This document shows, piece by piece, positions 23,186 to 30,740 of a stretch of 35,649 nt of DNA. Position 1 is the stretch's first letter. Each line of letters opens with the position of its first letter. A program made the translations under genes and the position numbers. The notes beneath the pieces are model-generated. The model saw nothing but the letters and a program-made list of their open reading frames with translations, was not told where the DNA came from and did not search any database. Source of the DNA: Candidatus Saccharimonadota bacterium (GTDB taxonomy: Bacteria; Patescibacteriota; Saccharimonadia; Saccharimonadales; SZUA-47); contig JAGQMY010000021.1 of NCBI GenBank assembly GCA_020428465.1, positions 1-35,649 of the forward strand. Reading direction: 5' to 3'.

Positions 23186-24085
23186 CTAATTTGCAGTTAC
23201 TGCAGATTCGATCGATGAACTAAGGCTAGCGATGTTGCGATACCCTACACTTTTCGTAAGAACGGCAACGATTAAAACTCTACCGTCGGGAAACTCCACT
23301 ATAGACCCATCGTGCCACTCGACTTGTTCGTTCCAACCAACTTTGTTATATACTTTCACGGCACTGCTAAAACCAGACGGAAGCCCACGTCGATATAAAG
23401 CATCTTGCGTAAGCATTGAGTCAAGATATTTAGACCTGTTATCGGCAGTTAAGCTATTGCTCGAGTAAATTAGCTGAAGTATGGATGCTGTATCTCTAGC
23501 AGTAGTAGACAATCCAACCAACGATGTATCTTTGATACCATAGTTGATCATAGAATCTGTAATATTTTGTTTGCCTAATTCAGCCCACATTTTCTCAGCA
23601 CACGGACTATACGAACTACGAATCATAGCGTCTAAACAGCCCAGACGACTATAGCTACCTAGGTAGTTTAACGTATCTGTTAGCGTGCCGTTACTTAACT
23701 GTTTATATGCTTCAAATGCTACAAAAAGTTTGTATAAGCTTGCTGTAAAGTAAATCTCATCTGAGTTACTACTGGCCAATACATTGCCGTCTTTATCGGC
23801 AATCATTACGCTCTCAGTAGAACCTGATGGTAATCCACTTACCCACGAATCAACTACTGACTGTAATTTGGCGCTACTAAACTCTGGGGCTGGCTGTATA
23901 TCTTCTTGTGTGGAAGGGCTTACATCCTCCGAATCTTGTTGCTGAGAATTACTTCTATCGTCTGTTTTCTCACCCAAATCGTCGTTGTTAATAAATTGTT
24001 TGATGGCAAAAAACGAAACAATCAATAAAGCAGTAATGGCTATCACGATAACGAGTTTTTTTGACTTATTTCTACTCTGTTGCAC
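23186..24085 (-). CDS. Membrane-anchored serine beta-lactamase-fold protein
   Basis: Class A beta-lactamase/DD-peptidase-like protein with an N-terminal anchor (residues 10-28), a Ser/Gln/Asp-rich linker to about 70, then an extracellular catalytic domain. The SxxK motif is Ser116-Leu-Tyr-Lys119 in TASLYKLF. The third motif is KVG in VYNKVGWNEQ (usual KTG). The second motif, normally SDN, appears as SSYSPCA, so the Asn is missing. Two Cys (RLGCLDAM and SPCAEK) could form a disulfide around that loop. Likely acts on cell-wall peptides or is a wall-binding relative; antibiotic resistance should not be assumed. The start is GTG, overlapping the upstream PH-like gene by 14 nt. Confidence 0.8.
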   Translation of the reverse strand: MQQSRNKSKKLVIVIAITALLIVSFFAIKQFINNDDLGEKTDDRSNSQQQDSEDVSPSTQEDIQPAPEFSSAKLQSVVDSWVSGLPSGSTESVMIADKDGNVLASSNSDEIYFTASLYKLFVAFEAYKQLSNGTLTDTLNYLGSYSRLGCLDAMIRSSYSPCAEKMWAELGKQNITDSMINYGIKDTSLVGLSTTARDTASILQLIYSSNSLTADNRSKYLDSMLTQDALYRRGLPSGFSSAVKVYNKVGWNEQVEWHDGSIVEFPDGRVLIVAVLTKSVGYRNIASLSSSIESAVTAN

Positions 24086-24584
24086 TAACTATATTGTAAA
24101 CCATCTTGCCAATCTTTCGTCTTGGCAACAATTTACCTCTGCTTGTTGGTTCAAATTCAATTAGCTGTAACTCATCTGTCGAGCTGTCTTCATTCGACTT
24201 TTCAACTAACGTAAGTTGCTTAATAAATTTACTAAGTTCACTCAATTTAGCATCGGAATAAGACCTGAACATTACTCGATTACTCTTCGTTTTTATTACT
24301 AGTGTTGCGCCCAACATACCCTTATAAAAACGAATCTTGTGTATCGACTGATATCTCATATCTTCCATATTCGAAAACATCACTCGTTTATCTATTAACA
24401 ATAGCCGGTTATTTGTTGCTGCTAGCACTGCCGAACCACCGGCGTAATAGCCATATATACAATGATGTACAACTTCGTTTTTTTCTAAAAGAGTAGCAAG
24501 CTCTTTAATCCCAGATTTACCCAAAAATCGAAACTTGAACCCTTTTTTATACAAATCTCTTTTAAGAGTTTTATGGTTAGTCAT
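24072..24584 (-). CDS. PH-like domain protein (YokE-type)
   Basis: A 170-residue cytoplasmic protein whose middle part (VVHHCIYGYYAGGSAVLAAT then NNRLLLIDKR) is typical of bacterial PH-like domains of the YokE kind, ending in FIKQL after FRSYSDAKLSELS. These domains are thought to mediate binding rather than catalysis. The frame opens at ATG 24602, but ATG 24584 has a strong GAGGAGG ribosome binding site 5 nt upstream, so I chose it. It overlaps the hydrolase gene downstream. The Crp/Fnr gene is divergent, so the 137-bp gap with the Crp-type site could control both. Confidence 0.75.
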   Translation of the reverse strand: MTNHKTLKRDLYKKGFKFRFLGKSGIKELATLLEKNEVVHHCIYGYYAGGSAVLAATNNRLLLIDKRVMFSNMEDMRYQSIHKIRFYKGMLGATLVIKTKSNRVMFRSYSDAKLSELSKFIKQLTLVEKSNEDSSTDELQLIEFEPTSRGKLLPRRKIGKMVYNIVSATE

Positions 24585-24669
24585 TTTACCCTCCTCGCCC
24601 ATAGCACATTTACACTATAATCTTACGAAATATCACATATTTTTACTGTAATTAATAACACGATTATCT

Positions 24670-24685
24670 TGTGATATTGCTCACA
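24670..24685. promoter_or_regulatory. Crp/Fnr-type operator at the regulator's own promoter
   Basis: TGTGA-TATTGC-TCACA is a full match to the Crp consensus, centred 44 bp before the crp-like ATG. A half-site TGTGATATTGA follows at 24699-24709 and another TATCACA at 24631-24637. The arrangement suggests autoregulation, and control of the divergent PH-like gene. Activation or repression cannot be decided from sequence. Confidence 0.7.
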
Positions 24686-24721
24686 CTTGCATTTTTTGTG
24701 TGATATTGAAACAATACCTGC

Positions 24722-25372
24722 ATGACGCAAACTAAAAAACGTGATCTTCTCGAAACTTTCTTCAAAAGTCACACTCGCATGCAGTTCAAAAAAGGCGAAA
24801 CTATCGTTAGGCCTGAAGACGATCCAAGCGGGGTTTTTCTAATCGAGTGGGGTTTCGTTAAGGCGTGTGTACTAACAAAATACGGAGAAGAAAACTTACT
24901 TTTAGTGCGTAGTTCAGGAAGCGTATTCCCTCTTATTTGGGCGTTTATTGGTGAACATGGAAACAGCTACTACGAAGCCATGGAAGAAACGTCTTTGTGG
25001 CGAGTTAGCCGAGCTGAGTATTTAGAGTTTCTCGAGGAAAATCCAGAGGTCATGCCGATTATACTAGATATGGTTATGGAGTCATACCGACTACATTCAG
25101 AACGTGTAATGACACTAAGCTACCGAACAGCTAGGGAAAGGATTGTTTCTTTTTTGTTTAGCTTGTCCGAAAGATTTGGCATATATGATCGCAAGTCTGA
25201 TACGACTACAATTCATGCTCCGTTTAGACAAGCCGACATTGCTAGCTCAGTTAATGCAACTCGTGAAACAACTAGTCGAGAGATGAATGCGCTAAAACAA
25301 AGAGGACTAATCGACATTCAAGACCACAAAATAATTATAAAAAACGAAGAAGAGCTTCGGGCGCTATTGTAA
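24722..25372 (+). CDS. Crp/Fnr family transcriptional regulator
   Basis: A 216-residue regulator with an N-terminal cNMP-binding-like beta roll (RMQFKKGETIVRPEDDPSGV), a dimer helix around residues 110-140 and a C-terminal winged helix. The recognition helix VNATRETTSREMNAL carries Arg-Glu-Thr-x-x-Arg, the same spacing as in E. coli CRP, where these residues read TGTGA. The cAMP-binding signature (GE..R-x-A) is not conserved and there are no Cys clusters for an FeS centre, so the signal it senses is unknown. Matching operators occur at its own promoter and at 16.84 kb. It converges on tlyA, whose 3' side carries an inserted repeat element. Confidence 0.92.
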   Translation: MTQTKKRDLLETFFKSHTRMQFKKGETIVRPEDDPSGVFLIEWGFVKACVLTKYGEENLLLVRSSGSVFPLIWAFIGEHGNSYYEAMEETSLWRVSRAEYLEFLEENPEVMPIILDMVMESYRLHSERVMTLSYRTARERIVSFLFSLSERFGIYDRKSDTTTIHAPFRQADIASSVNATRETTSREMNALKQRGLIDIQDHKIIIKNEEELRALL

Positions 25373-25374
25373 TT

Positions 25375-25443
25375 TTAGTTAATTCTTTTTATCTTATAAA
25401 ATCGTTCAATGTTACCTCTGGTGCCGGCAACCTGCGAGTCGGC
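25375..25443 (-). pseudogene. Duplicated 3' end of tlyA
   Basis: The 53 nt at 25391-25443 match 25553-25605, the end of tlyA, with five mismatches. On the minus strand it still encodes ADSQVAGTRGNIERFYKIK and then Arg-Ile-Asn-stop. The differences from the intact gene are conservative (Ser/Thr, Val/Ile), so this copy was under coding selection, perhaps as the original gene end or in a related genome. A 109-bp insert with a hairpin element separates the two copies. Confidence 0.75.
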
Positions 25444-25473
25444 AATATCACGCTTCGCTTATGAGACAACTGC

Positions 25474-25533
25474 ACGCAGTTTTCTCATCGCGCCGGAGAG
25501 TCGAATAAATCACCTCTTCGGGCTGCTCTTTCC
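25474..25533 (-). repeat. Structured repeat element, copy 1
   Basis: This 60-nt block recurs at 35546-35607. Conserved blocks GAGCAGCCC, GATTTATTC, GGCGCG and AAAACTG flank a variable stem: CCGGAGAG at 25493-25500 pairs with CTCTTCGG at 25514-25521 (8 bp). A second hairpin (ATGAGA/TCTCAT and AACTG/CAGTT, 25463-25490) adjoins it. It begins a few nt after the tlyA stop codon. It could be a mobile repeat or a small RNA-like processing/termination element. Confidence 0.6.
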
Positions 25534-25539
25534 ATTAAG

Positions 25540-26256
25540 CTACAGACTTTTAATCTTATAGAATCGTTCAACATTACCTCTGCTGCCGGCAACCTGCGAG
25601 TCTGCTTTATCGAGGATTTTGAAATTATTATCTTTAAGCCATTGTTCAAAATCGGCAAGAATTTGTCTGCGAATTTTACTGTTCTTTATCACACCTTTGT
25701 TAACTTGGTCTCTGCCTGCTTCGAATTGGGGCTTACACATGATAACTTGGATTGAGTTTTTAGACGTTAAATTTGAGACTGCTGGCAAAATATTCCTGAG
25801 AGATATAAAACTAACGTCAGCTACAACTAGATCAATTTTTCGGTCAGTTTTGAAATCGCGAATATCCGTTTTCTCATGCAACTCAATTCTATCGTCATTT
25901 CGCAGACTAGGATGTAGTTGATCTGTGCCTACATCTACTGCGATTACTTTATTAGCGCCATGCTGAAGTGCATAATCAGTAAAGCCACCTGTACTGCTAC
26001 CGACGTCCAGGACTGTTTTGTCTCTAAAATCGAGCTGAAATTGTTTAGCAACTGAAGATAGTTTGAACGCTGCTCTCGAAACATAATCCTCTTTATCAAT
26101 AATCTCGATTGTATTTTGTGGATAAATCTCTTGCGAAGGTTGCGAAACCACCATAGCACCGACTACTACTTTGTGCATCTTGATAAGCCTTTGGGCATGG
26201 CTCCGCGAATGTACTAATCCTCTTTGGACCATCGCTTCATCAAGTCTTAATTTCAT
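25540..26256 (-). CDS. tlyA: TlyA family rRNA 2'-O-methyltransferase
   Basis: S4 domain plus FtsJ-like methyltransferase, named hemolysin A but acting on rRNA in characterised cases. Residues 1-60 form the S4 RNA-binding domain (LDEAMVQRGLVHSRSHAQRL). The SAM-binding motif I is VLDVGSSTGGFTDYAL near 85-100, followed by VIAVDVG and VVADVSFISLRNILP. The conserved end KPQFEAGRDQV...SQVAGSRGNVERF is present. At 238 aa it is slightly short of the usual 250-270. It starts 11 nt after efp stops. The last codons differ from those of the duplicated copy downstream, so the C-terminus was remade by the insertion. Confidence 0.93.
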   Translation of the reverse strand: MKLRLDEAMVQRGLVHSRSHAQRLIKMHKVVVGAMVVSQPSQEIYPQNTIEIIDKEDYVSRAAFKLSSVAKQFQLDFRDKTVLDVGSSTGGFTDYALQHGANKVIAVDVGTDQLHPSLRNDDRIELHEKTDIRDFKTDRKIDLVVADVSFISLRNILPAVSNLTSKNSIQVIMCKPQFEAGRDQVNKGVIKNSKIRRQILADFEQWLKDNNFKILDKADSQVAGSRGNVERFYKIKSL

Positions 26257-26266
26257 AATTTATTCT

Positions 26267-26830
26267 CTATTTCTTACGTTCGCGGTATTCCCAAGTATCA
26301 GTGTCGACCGAAATTTCGTCGCCAACTTTTATAAATGCCGGCACCTTAACAGTGATATCTGTTTCTAATTTAGCATCTTTCAGAACATTACTCGTTGTAT
26401 CACCTTTGACCACATCCTCAGTATAGACAACCTTTAGATATACATTTTTCGGCAGTTCAATACTTACCGCATTGCCATCAAGTTTCATGGCTTTGACTGT
26501 ATCGCCCTCTTTGAGAAATCCAGCTTGCTCTCCGATTGCCTCTGAGTTTAGTTCAATTTGATCATAAGTATCGTTATCCATGAAGTAAAACTTTGCACCG
26601 TCGTTGTACAAATACTGGACATTACTGTATGTAAGGTCAACGCTATCAAGCTGTTCGTTACCCTTAAAAGTTTTTTGAAGCTGACGACCATCGAGCAGAC
26701 TCTTGATCGTAACATTCACGATTGAGCCACCACGACCCATTACTTTTTGCGCATACTCGACAACCCGGTAAGGGTGCCCTTCGAGGGCAAAAACTTGACC
26801 CTTCTTCAGGTCTGTTACGCCTAATGCCAT
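26267..26830 (-). CDS. efp: Translation elongation factor P
   Basis: EF-P binds the ribosomal E site and relieves stalling at polyproline, which may matter for the Pro-rich surface protein at 16 kb. The three beta-barrel domains are complete at 187 aa, and the C-terminal signature IKVGDEISVDTDTWEYRERKK-type end is present. At the tip of domain I the usual PGKG loop reads MGRGGS, placing Arg33 where many bacteria have a modified Lys and some have a rhamnosylated Arg. No modification enzyme (EpmA/B, EarP) is visible in the window. An AGGAG ribosome binding site precedes the ATG, 8 nt downstream of rpsR. Confidence 0.96.
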   Translation of the reverse strand: MALGVTDLKKGQVFALEGHPYRVVEYAQKVMGRGGSIVNVTIKSLLDGRQLQKTFKGNEQLDSVDLTYSNVQYLYNDGAKFYFMDNDTYDQIELNSEAIGEQAGFLKEGDTVKAMKLDGNAVSIELPKNVYLKVVYTEDVVKGDTTSNVLKDAKLETDITVKVPAFIKVGDEISVDTDTWEYRERKK

Positions 26831-26838
26831 AAAATCTC

Positions 26839-27042
26839 CTAGTTATTGCTTACGAATGGTAATAATGCCAAGTGACGAGCTCTCTTAATTGCTTTCGCGA
26901 GTTGTCGCTGTTTACTTTCAGTTAAACCGGTCTTTTTTCTTTGTTCAATTTGACCGTATTGATTCACATATCGTTGCAAGGTCTTAAAATCCTTGTAATC
27001 AAAATATGGAATATCTGTCTTGTGTTTAAATATTTTAGCCAT
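26839..27042 (-). CDS. rpsR: Small ribosomal subunit protein S18
   Basis: A 67-residue S18 with the typical core DYKDFKTLQRYVNQYGQI then RKKTGLTESKQRQLAKAIKR and RHLALLPFV. It binds with S6 on the 30S platform. It belongs to the conserved rpsF-ssb-rpsR operon but is separated from ssb by a four-helix-bundle gene. A strong GAAAGGAG ribosome binding site precedes it, right after the cassette's repeat. Confidence 0.96.
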   Translation of the reverse strand: MAKIFKHKTDIPYFDYKDFKTLQRYVNQYGQIEQRKKTGLTESKQRQLAKAIKRARHLALLPFVSNN

Positions 27043-27065
27043 TTTACTCTCCTTTCAATCGAGTA

Positions 27066-27085
27066 GATTATAGAAGTTAGATTAT
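27066..27085 (+). repeat. Inverted repeat on the downstream side of the four-helix-bundle gene
   Basis: This 20-mer is the inverted partner of 27486-27505 (18 of 20 positions). A further related motif (TTCTATAATC) runs to 27100. It separates the four-helix-bundle gene from rpsR and is also found at 16883-16902. Confidence 0.75.
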
Positions 27086-27100
27086 TGATTATAGAATTCT

Positions 27101-27487
27101 TTAACTTCTATTCTTATTTACTTTTTGAAGTGTTATGAGCATTTTGTGTACTGTAGCACACTGCTCTAAATACTTTTCTGCTACTTTGTCGGTGGCATAA
27201 TTGATACCGCGAGCAATTAAAATCTGGTTTTCAAGTTCCGTTAGAGAACCGTTAGCCATTGAGTAGAACTGATCTTTCTCTTTCGCACTACGTCTACCGA
27301 ACCCTTCTGCAATGTTAGACGAGACCGAGACAGCTGCTCGGCACATTTGGCTGGAAAGACCGTATCTCTCGTGCGCCGGAAAAGAATCGCATAGCTTATA
27401 GATTCCTATAGACAATTTATATGACTCTTGCCATACGCGCAGATCTTTAAAAGAACGCGCCGGTTTGTCATTGCTATTTCCTTCCAT
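27101..27487 (-). CDS. Four-helix-bundle protein (23S rRNA intervening-sequence family)
   Basis: A 128-residue helical protein of the S23/IVS four-helix-bundle family. Recognisable parts are FKDLRVWQESYKLSIGIY, FPAHERYGLSSQMCRAAVSV, SNIAEGFGRRSAKEK and the third helix SLTELENQILIARG. In some bacteria the family is encoded inside 23S rRNA intervening sequences; in CPR genomes it is often free-standing, and its function is not known. Here it is flanked by inverted 20-bp repeats, one overlapping its start codon, and lies between ssb and rpsR, an operon that normally has nothing there. That looks like insertion of a small mobile cassette (inference). Confidence 0.93.
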   Translation of the reverse strand: MEGNSNDKPARSFKDLRVWQESYKLSIGIYKLCDSFPAHERYGLSSQMCRAAVSVSSNIAEGFGRRSAKEKDQFYSMANGSLTELENQILIARGINYATDKVAEKYLEQCATVHKMLITLQKVNKNRS

Positions 27488-27505
27488 AATCTAAAATCTA
27501 TAATC
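27486..27505 (-). repeat. Inverted repeat on the upstream side of the four-helix-bundle gene
   Basis: Partner of 27066-27085 in opposite orientation, 18 of 20 identical. It fills almost the whole 24-nt gap after the ssb stop and overlaps the A and T of the ATG at 27485-27487. Confidence 0.75.
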
Positions 27506-27511
27506 CAAATT

Positions 27512-27964
27512 CTAGAATGGGATATCGTCTAAATTAATCGGCTCATCGCCAATATCATCTACTTCTTCATCCGGCTTTTTACTAGATTTTGGTGCAGGTT
27601 CTGAGTTAGATGATTCGCTAGCGTTATTTCCGCCAGGTCCACCTAAGAATGTCACGTCTTGCGCAACCACTTCAACTTTACTGCGCTTCTGTCCTTCTTG
27701 CTCCCAGCTCCTACTTTGCAAACGTCCGCTAACTAAACAAGGTCGTCCCTTGCTCAAATATTGGCTAACTCGTTCGCCAAGTGGCCCCCAGGCTACAATA
27801 TCAACGTAGTCAGTTGCTTCCTGCCAGTTTCCGTCAGATCCTTTATAGCTACGATTGAGCGCTAAACTAAACGAGCAAACGCTCTGTCCATTTGGCGTTG
27901 TCCTAAGCTCTGGATCCCTTGTTAAATTACCCATTAATGTGACTTGGTTAAAACTCCGAGCCAT
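27512..27964 (-). CDS. ssb: Single-stranded DNA-binding protein
   Basis: A 150-residue SSB with the OB fold (FNQVTLMGNLTRDPELRTTP, then DYVDIVAWGPLGERVSQYL and GRPCLVSGRLQSRSW), a Gly/Asn/Ser-rich linker and the acidic tip Asp-Asp-Ile-Pro-Phe that docks repair and replication proteins. It has a strong AAGGAGG ribosome binding site. A TATAGT box at 28012-28017 with TTGCAC at 28036-28041 could give it a second promoter besides that of rpsF. It is followed after 24 nt by the inserted four-helix-bundle gene. Confidence 0.96.
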   Translation of the reverse strand: MARSFNQVTLMGNLTRDPELRTTPNGQSVCSFSLALNRSYKGSDGNWQEATDYVDIVAWGPLGERVSQYLSKGRPCLVSGRLQSRSWEQEGQKRSKVEVVAQDVTFLGGPGGNNASESSNSEPAPKSSKKPDEEVDDIGDEPINLDDIPF

Positions 27965-28044
27965 ATACCCCTCCTTGTAGGAACTATGTCCTTAAATTTA
28001 TTTGTACTTACACTATAATCCTGTTTCACTTACGCGTGCAAGGA

Positions 28045-28440
28045 CTATTCGTCTTCGTCGTCAGATTCTTCGCTGTCAGCTTCAGCTTCTTCTGGGCTCA
28101 TTTTGCTCAATCGCTTGTCGCGATTTACTTTCATAGCTTCAGCTTTGGCGATTGCTTTTTCATCAGGTTTTGTAATCAAGAATCTGATTACTTCACCGGT
28201 GATGTTAAGCGCATTGTTCAGTTGCGATACACCGCTACCTGGTAATTCTAGCGTATAGAATACGTAGACTGCATAATCATGCCCAGCGATTTTATATGCA
28301 AGCTTGCGTTTACCCCAATTGTCAGTTTCCTTAATTGATCCGCCTGCATCTTTTACAAGCTTTTCAACCTGCTTCTCAGCCTTATCAAGATCAATCTCTA
28401 GATCAGGGTGATATAGCACTGCTAATTCATATTTATCCAT
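28045..28440 (-). CDS. rpsF: Small ribosomal subunit protein S6
   Basis: A 131-residue S6 with the normal fold (YELAVLYHPDLEIDLDKAEK, then DNWGKRKLAYKIAGHDYAVY and an acidic tail SEESDDEDE). The C-terminal extension is acidic and longer than in model organisms. It opens the rpsF-ssb-(cassette)-rpsR-efp-tlyA gene string. A ribosome binding site GAAAGGAG lies 8 nt before the ATG and a consensus promoter lies about 80 nt upstream. Confidence 0.95.
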   Translation of the reverse strand: MDKYELAVLYHPDLEIDLDKAEKQVEKLVKDAGGSIKETDNWGKRKLAYKIAGHDYAVYVFYTLELPGSGVSQLNNALNITGEVIRFLITKPDEKAIAKAEAMKVNRDKRLSKMSPEEAEADSEESDDEDE

Positions 28441-28471
28441 GAGTTTTTACTCCTTTCTTTGGCTTATCAGA

Positions 28472-28491
28472 TTATGAACTAAGATTCATAA
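28472..28491 (-). promoter_or_regulatory. Hairpin in the rpsF leader
   Basis: Perfect 7-bp arms TTATGAA and TTCATAA enclose a 6-nt loop in the 70-nt leader. Ribosomal protein S6:S18 autoregulation through an rpsF leader structure is known in other bacteria, but the CCG-type element of that motif is not seen here, so a regulatory role is only possible. Confidence 0.35.
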
Positions 28492-28517
28492 CCAGAAATT
28501 AGTTGTTAGTGAATATA

Positions 28518-28546
28518 ATTATAAACGAAATCAATCTGTTATTCAA
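28518..28546 (-). promoter_or_regulatory. rpsF operon promoter
   Basis: On the minus strand TTGAAT at 28541-28546 and TATAAT at 28518-28523 are separated by exactly 17 nt. This is the best conventional promoter in the window, and the transcript would have a leader of about 70 nt with a ribosome binding site. Confidence 0.7.
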
Positions 28547-28549
28547 GTT

Positions 28550-30730
28550 TTAGCTAAAGTTCTCGTCAAGCATTTCGTCTTCTTCAGTCCTAACCGCACC
28601 AGTGCTAAAAACTTCACTCAAACTTGTAACCAAAACATCTCTCGGCTTACTGCCGTCAGCTGCGCCAACGATTCCCTGTTCTTCCATTTCGTCAATTAAT
28701 CTCGAAGCCCGACCATATCCAATACGCAAACGTCTTTGTAGCAAGCTTGTGCTAGCTTTGCGATTTTCTATCACAACCCTTACTGCGTCATGAAACATTT
28801 CATCGTCTGAGTCTCCAGTATTGATATCATTAACGATACCGCCTTTGCCGTTCAACTGAACCGGTATGCTGACAACTTCATCATCGTATTGTGGTGGTCT
28901 CTGCATACGGAGAAAATCATTAACTTTTATAACTTCATCCTTGGTAATTAGTGCACCTTGCAAACGAATAGGTCTCGGCATTTCAGTAATTTTATATAAC
29001 ATATCTCCCAAGCCTAAAAGCTTTTCAGCTCCCATAGTATCTATTATGATATTACTATTAATTTGTCCAGCGACGGTGAAAGCAATGCGCGCTGGAACAT
29101 TTGCTTTAATCAGACCCGTAATAACGTCCGCGCTAGGTCGTTGTGTGGCCAGCACTAAGTGAATACCAGCTGCACGGGCTTTCTGAGCTATACGCACTAC
29201 TAGCGCTTCTACATCGCGTGCTGCCATCATCATCAAATCTGCAAGTTCATCTATTACGATAACTATATAGGGCATTGAATCACCCTTTGGAGACGAATTA
29301 TATTCTTCAATGTTTGTCTTGTCGGCATCTGCGAAAGTTTTTAGTCGTCTTTCCATCTCAGAAACAGCCCACTTTAATGCACTGATGCACTTTTCCGGCT
29401 CGGTAATTACAGGGGTTAGCAAGTGTGGAATATCCTTATATGATCTTAGCTCAACGAACTTAGGGTCCACTAATATTAACTTTAAGTCTGCAGGGCTACA
29501 TTTATATAAAAGACTAGTTAGAAGAGTATTTATCATCACAGATTTACCTGAACCTGTCTGCCCAGCTATTAGTAAGTGGGGCATTTTATCCAAGCTTGCA
29601 ACAACTGCTTGACCTGCAATATCTCGCCCAACAACAAAACTTAATTCACCTTTCATAGATTTCCATTTTGGATCATTCAATATACCGCTAATTCGTACTG
29701 TTGCAGATTTTAGGTTTGGCACTTCAACACCTACAGCCCGCTTACCAGGTATAGGTGCCTCGATTCGGATACTTTGTGCTGCTAGGTTTAATGCTAGCTC
29801 TTTATCTAGCGCAGAGATTTTACTCAGTTTAATACCTGCTGGAGGTTTAAGGGTAAACTGAGTAACCCTTGGACCTATGTTTGCTCCCTCCATATCTACG
29901 TCAATATTAAAATTTGCAAAAGTATTTTTGATAATTTCTGCATTACTATTTACATCACCCGGATCAGCTTTGTCTTGTTTTTTTATTAATAAATCTACAC
30001 TCGGAAATTGCCAATTTGGATCGCGCGCCTCAGTTAGAGCTTCGTGATTTTCTTCAGGAGAAAGATTTGCTGAAACAGTGTTTTTAAACGAGCTTCTATG
30101 TGCATTGTGTTCAACAGGCACACCTTCATTGAGTTTAAATTGATGTGCGTCGGCTTTTGCTTTTAGCGCACCAAGGTCTTCATCATCACTTATTGGTCGT
30201 TTCTTAAATGGTTTTAAGAATACGCTTAAAGGTATGCCAAAAGTCCAACAAGCAATTAAGATAAAAAGAACAAAGAACATGATGCTCGCAGGAACTTTAT
30301 CTAGTGCCGATAGCACTGCACCGCCAATAATCTCGCCCAATCCACCACCCTTGCCTCCGGTATAGTCAGCATTCACTGACAGTCTAGAAGCGAACGCTAC
30401 ATGTGACCAAGAGGCGAATACAACTAACAAACTGCCCATACTAAGAATTCTGGACGGCGACAAGTCATGATTCTCTGATTTAAATTTATGAACAGCCCAG
30501 TAAATAAATGCTAGTGGAGATAAATAAGCTGAAATTCCTAAAACTTTGTATACAATATCAAACATTCCAACTGGTAAACTACCGCCTGTGCCAAAACCTC
30601 CCAGAAGCAAAAATACAGCAATGACCAACATTACTACAGCACCTACTTGCCTAACAAACATATTAGGTTCGCGTATTTCTTCAACCTTATGTGATTTCTT
30701 TTTTGATGAGCGTTTTTTCTTTTTAGACAT
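28550..30730 (-). CDS. ftsK: DNA translocase FtsK/SpoIIIE
   Basis: Septal DNA pump that clears and aligns chromosome ends during division and can activate Xer recombination. The N-terminus has a Lys-rich start and four membrane segments within residues 25-190. A short linker follows, then the motor: Walker A GQTGSGKSVMINTLL near residue 390 and Walker B YIVIVIDELADLMM near 490. The C-terminal gamma domain (STSLLQRRLRIGYGRASRLI, then DEMEEQG) reads the polar KOPS-type sequences. At 726 aa it is a compact FtsK, nearer SpoIIIE than the long E. coli form. It has its own promoter with an overlapping palindrome. Confidence 0.96.
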   Translation of the reverse strand: MSKKKKRSSKKKSHKVEEIREPNMFVRQVGAVVMLVIAVFLLLGGFGTGGSLPVGMFDIVYKVLGISAYLSPLAFIYWAVHKFKSENHDLSPSRILSMGSLLVVFASWSHVAFASRLSVNADYTGGKGGGLGEIIGGAVLSALDKVPASIMFFVLFILIACWTFGIPLSVFLKPFKKRPISDDEDLGALKAKADAHQFKLNEGVPVEHNAHRSSFKNTVSANLSPEENHEALTEARDPNWQFPSVDLLIKKQDKADPGDVNSNAEIIKNTFANFNIDVDMEGANIGPRVTQFTLKPPAGIKLSKISALDKELALNLAAQSIRIEAPIPGKRAVGVEVPNLKSATVRISGILNDPKWKSMKGELSFVVGRDIAGQAVVASLDKMPHLLIAGQTGSGKSVMINTLLTSLLYKCSPADLKLILVDPKFVELRSYKDIPHLLTPVITEPEKCISALKWAVSEMERRLKTFADADKTNIEEYNSSPKGDSMPYIVIVIDELADLMMMAARDVEALVVRIAQKARAAGIHLVLATQRPSADVITGLIKANVPARIAFTVAGQINSNIIIDTMGAEKLLGLGDMLYKITEMPRPIRLQGALITKDEVIKVNDFLRMQRPPQYDDEVVSIPVQLNGKGGIVNDINTGDSDDEMFHDAVRVVIENRKASTSLLQRRLRIGYGRASRLIDEMEEQGIVGAADGSKPRDVLVTSLSEVFSTGAVRTEEDEMLDENFS

Positions 30731-30740
30731 ACGTATGTTT

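Noticed and set aside
23186-24085. Antibiotic-resistance beta-lactamase.
   Set aside because: The second active-site motif lacks the Asn and there is no class A omega-loop signature; only a beta-lactamase-fold hydrolase can be claimed.
25520-25545. A tRNA D-arm-like sequence (TAGCTTAATGGAAAGAGCA) after the tlyA stop.
   Set aside because: No anticodon stem, T arm or acceptor pairing follows, and copy 2 of the element does not keep the D-arm resemblance.
27101-27487. An rRNA intervening sequence.
   Set aside because: The four-helix-bundle family is linked to 23S intervening sequences elsewhere, but the flanks here are ssb and rpsR, not rRNA.
28472-28491. S6:S18-binding leader motif of rpsF.
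   Set aside because: A hairpin exists, but the conserved CCG bulge element of the known motif is not recognisable, so only a generic hairpin is reported.
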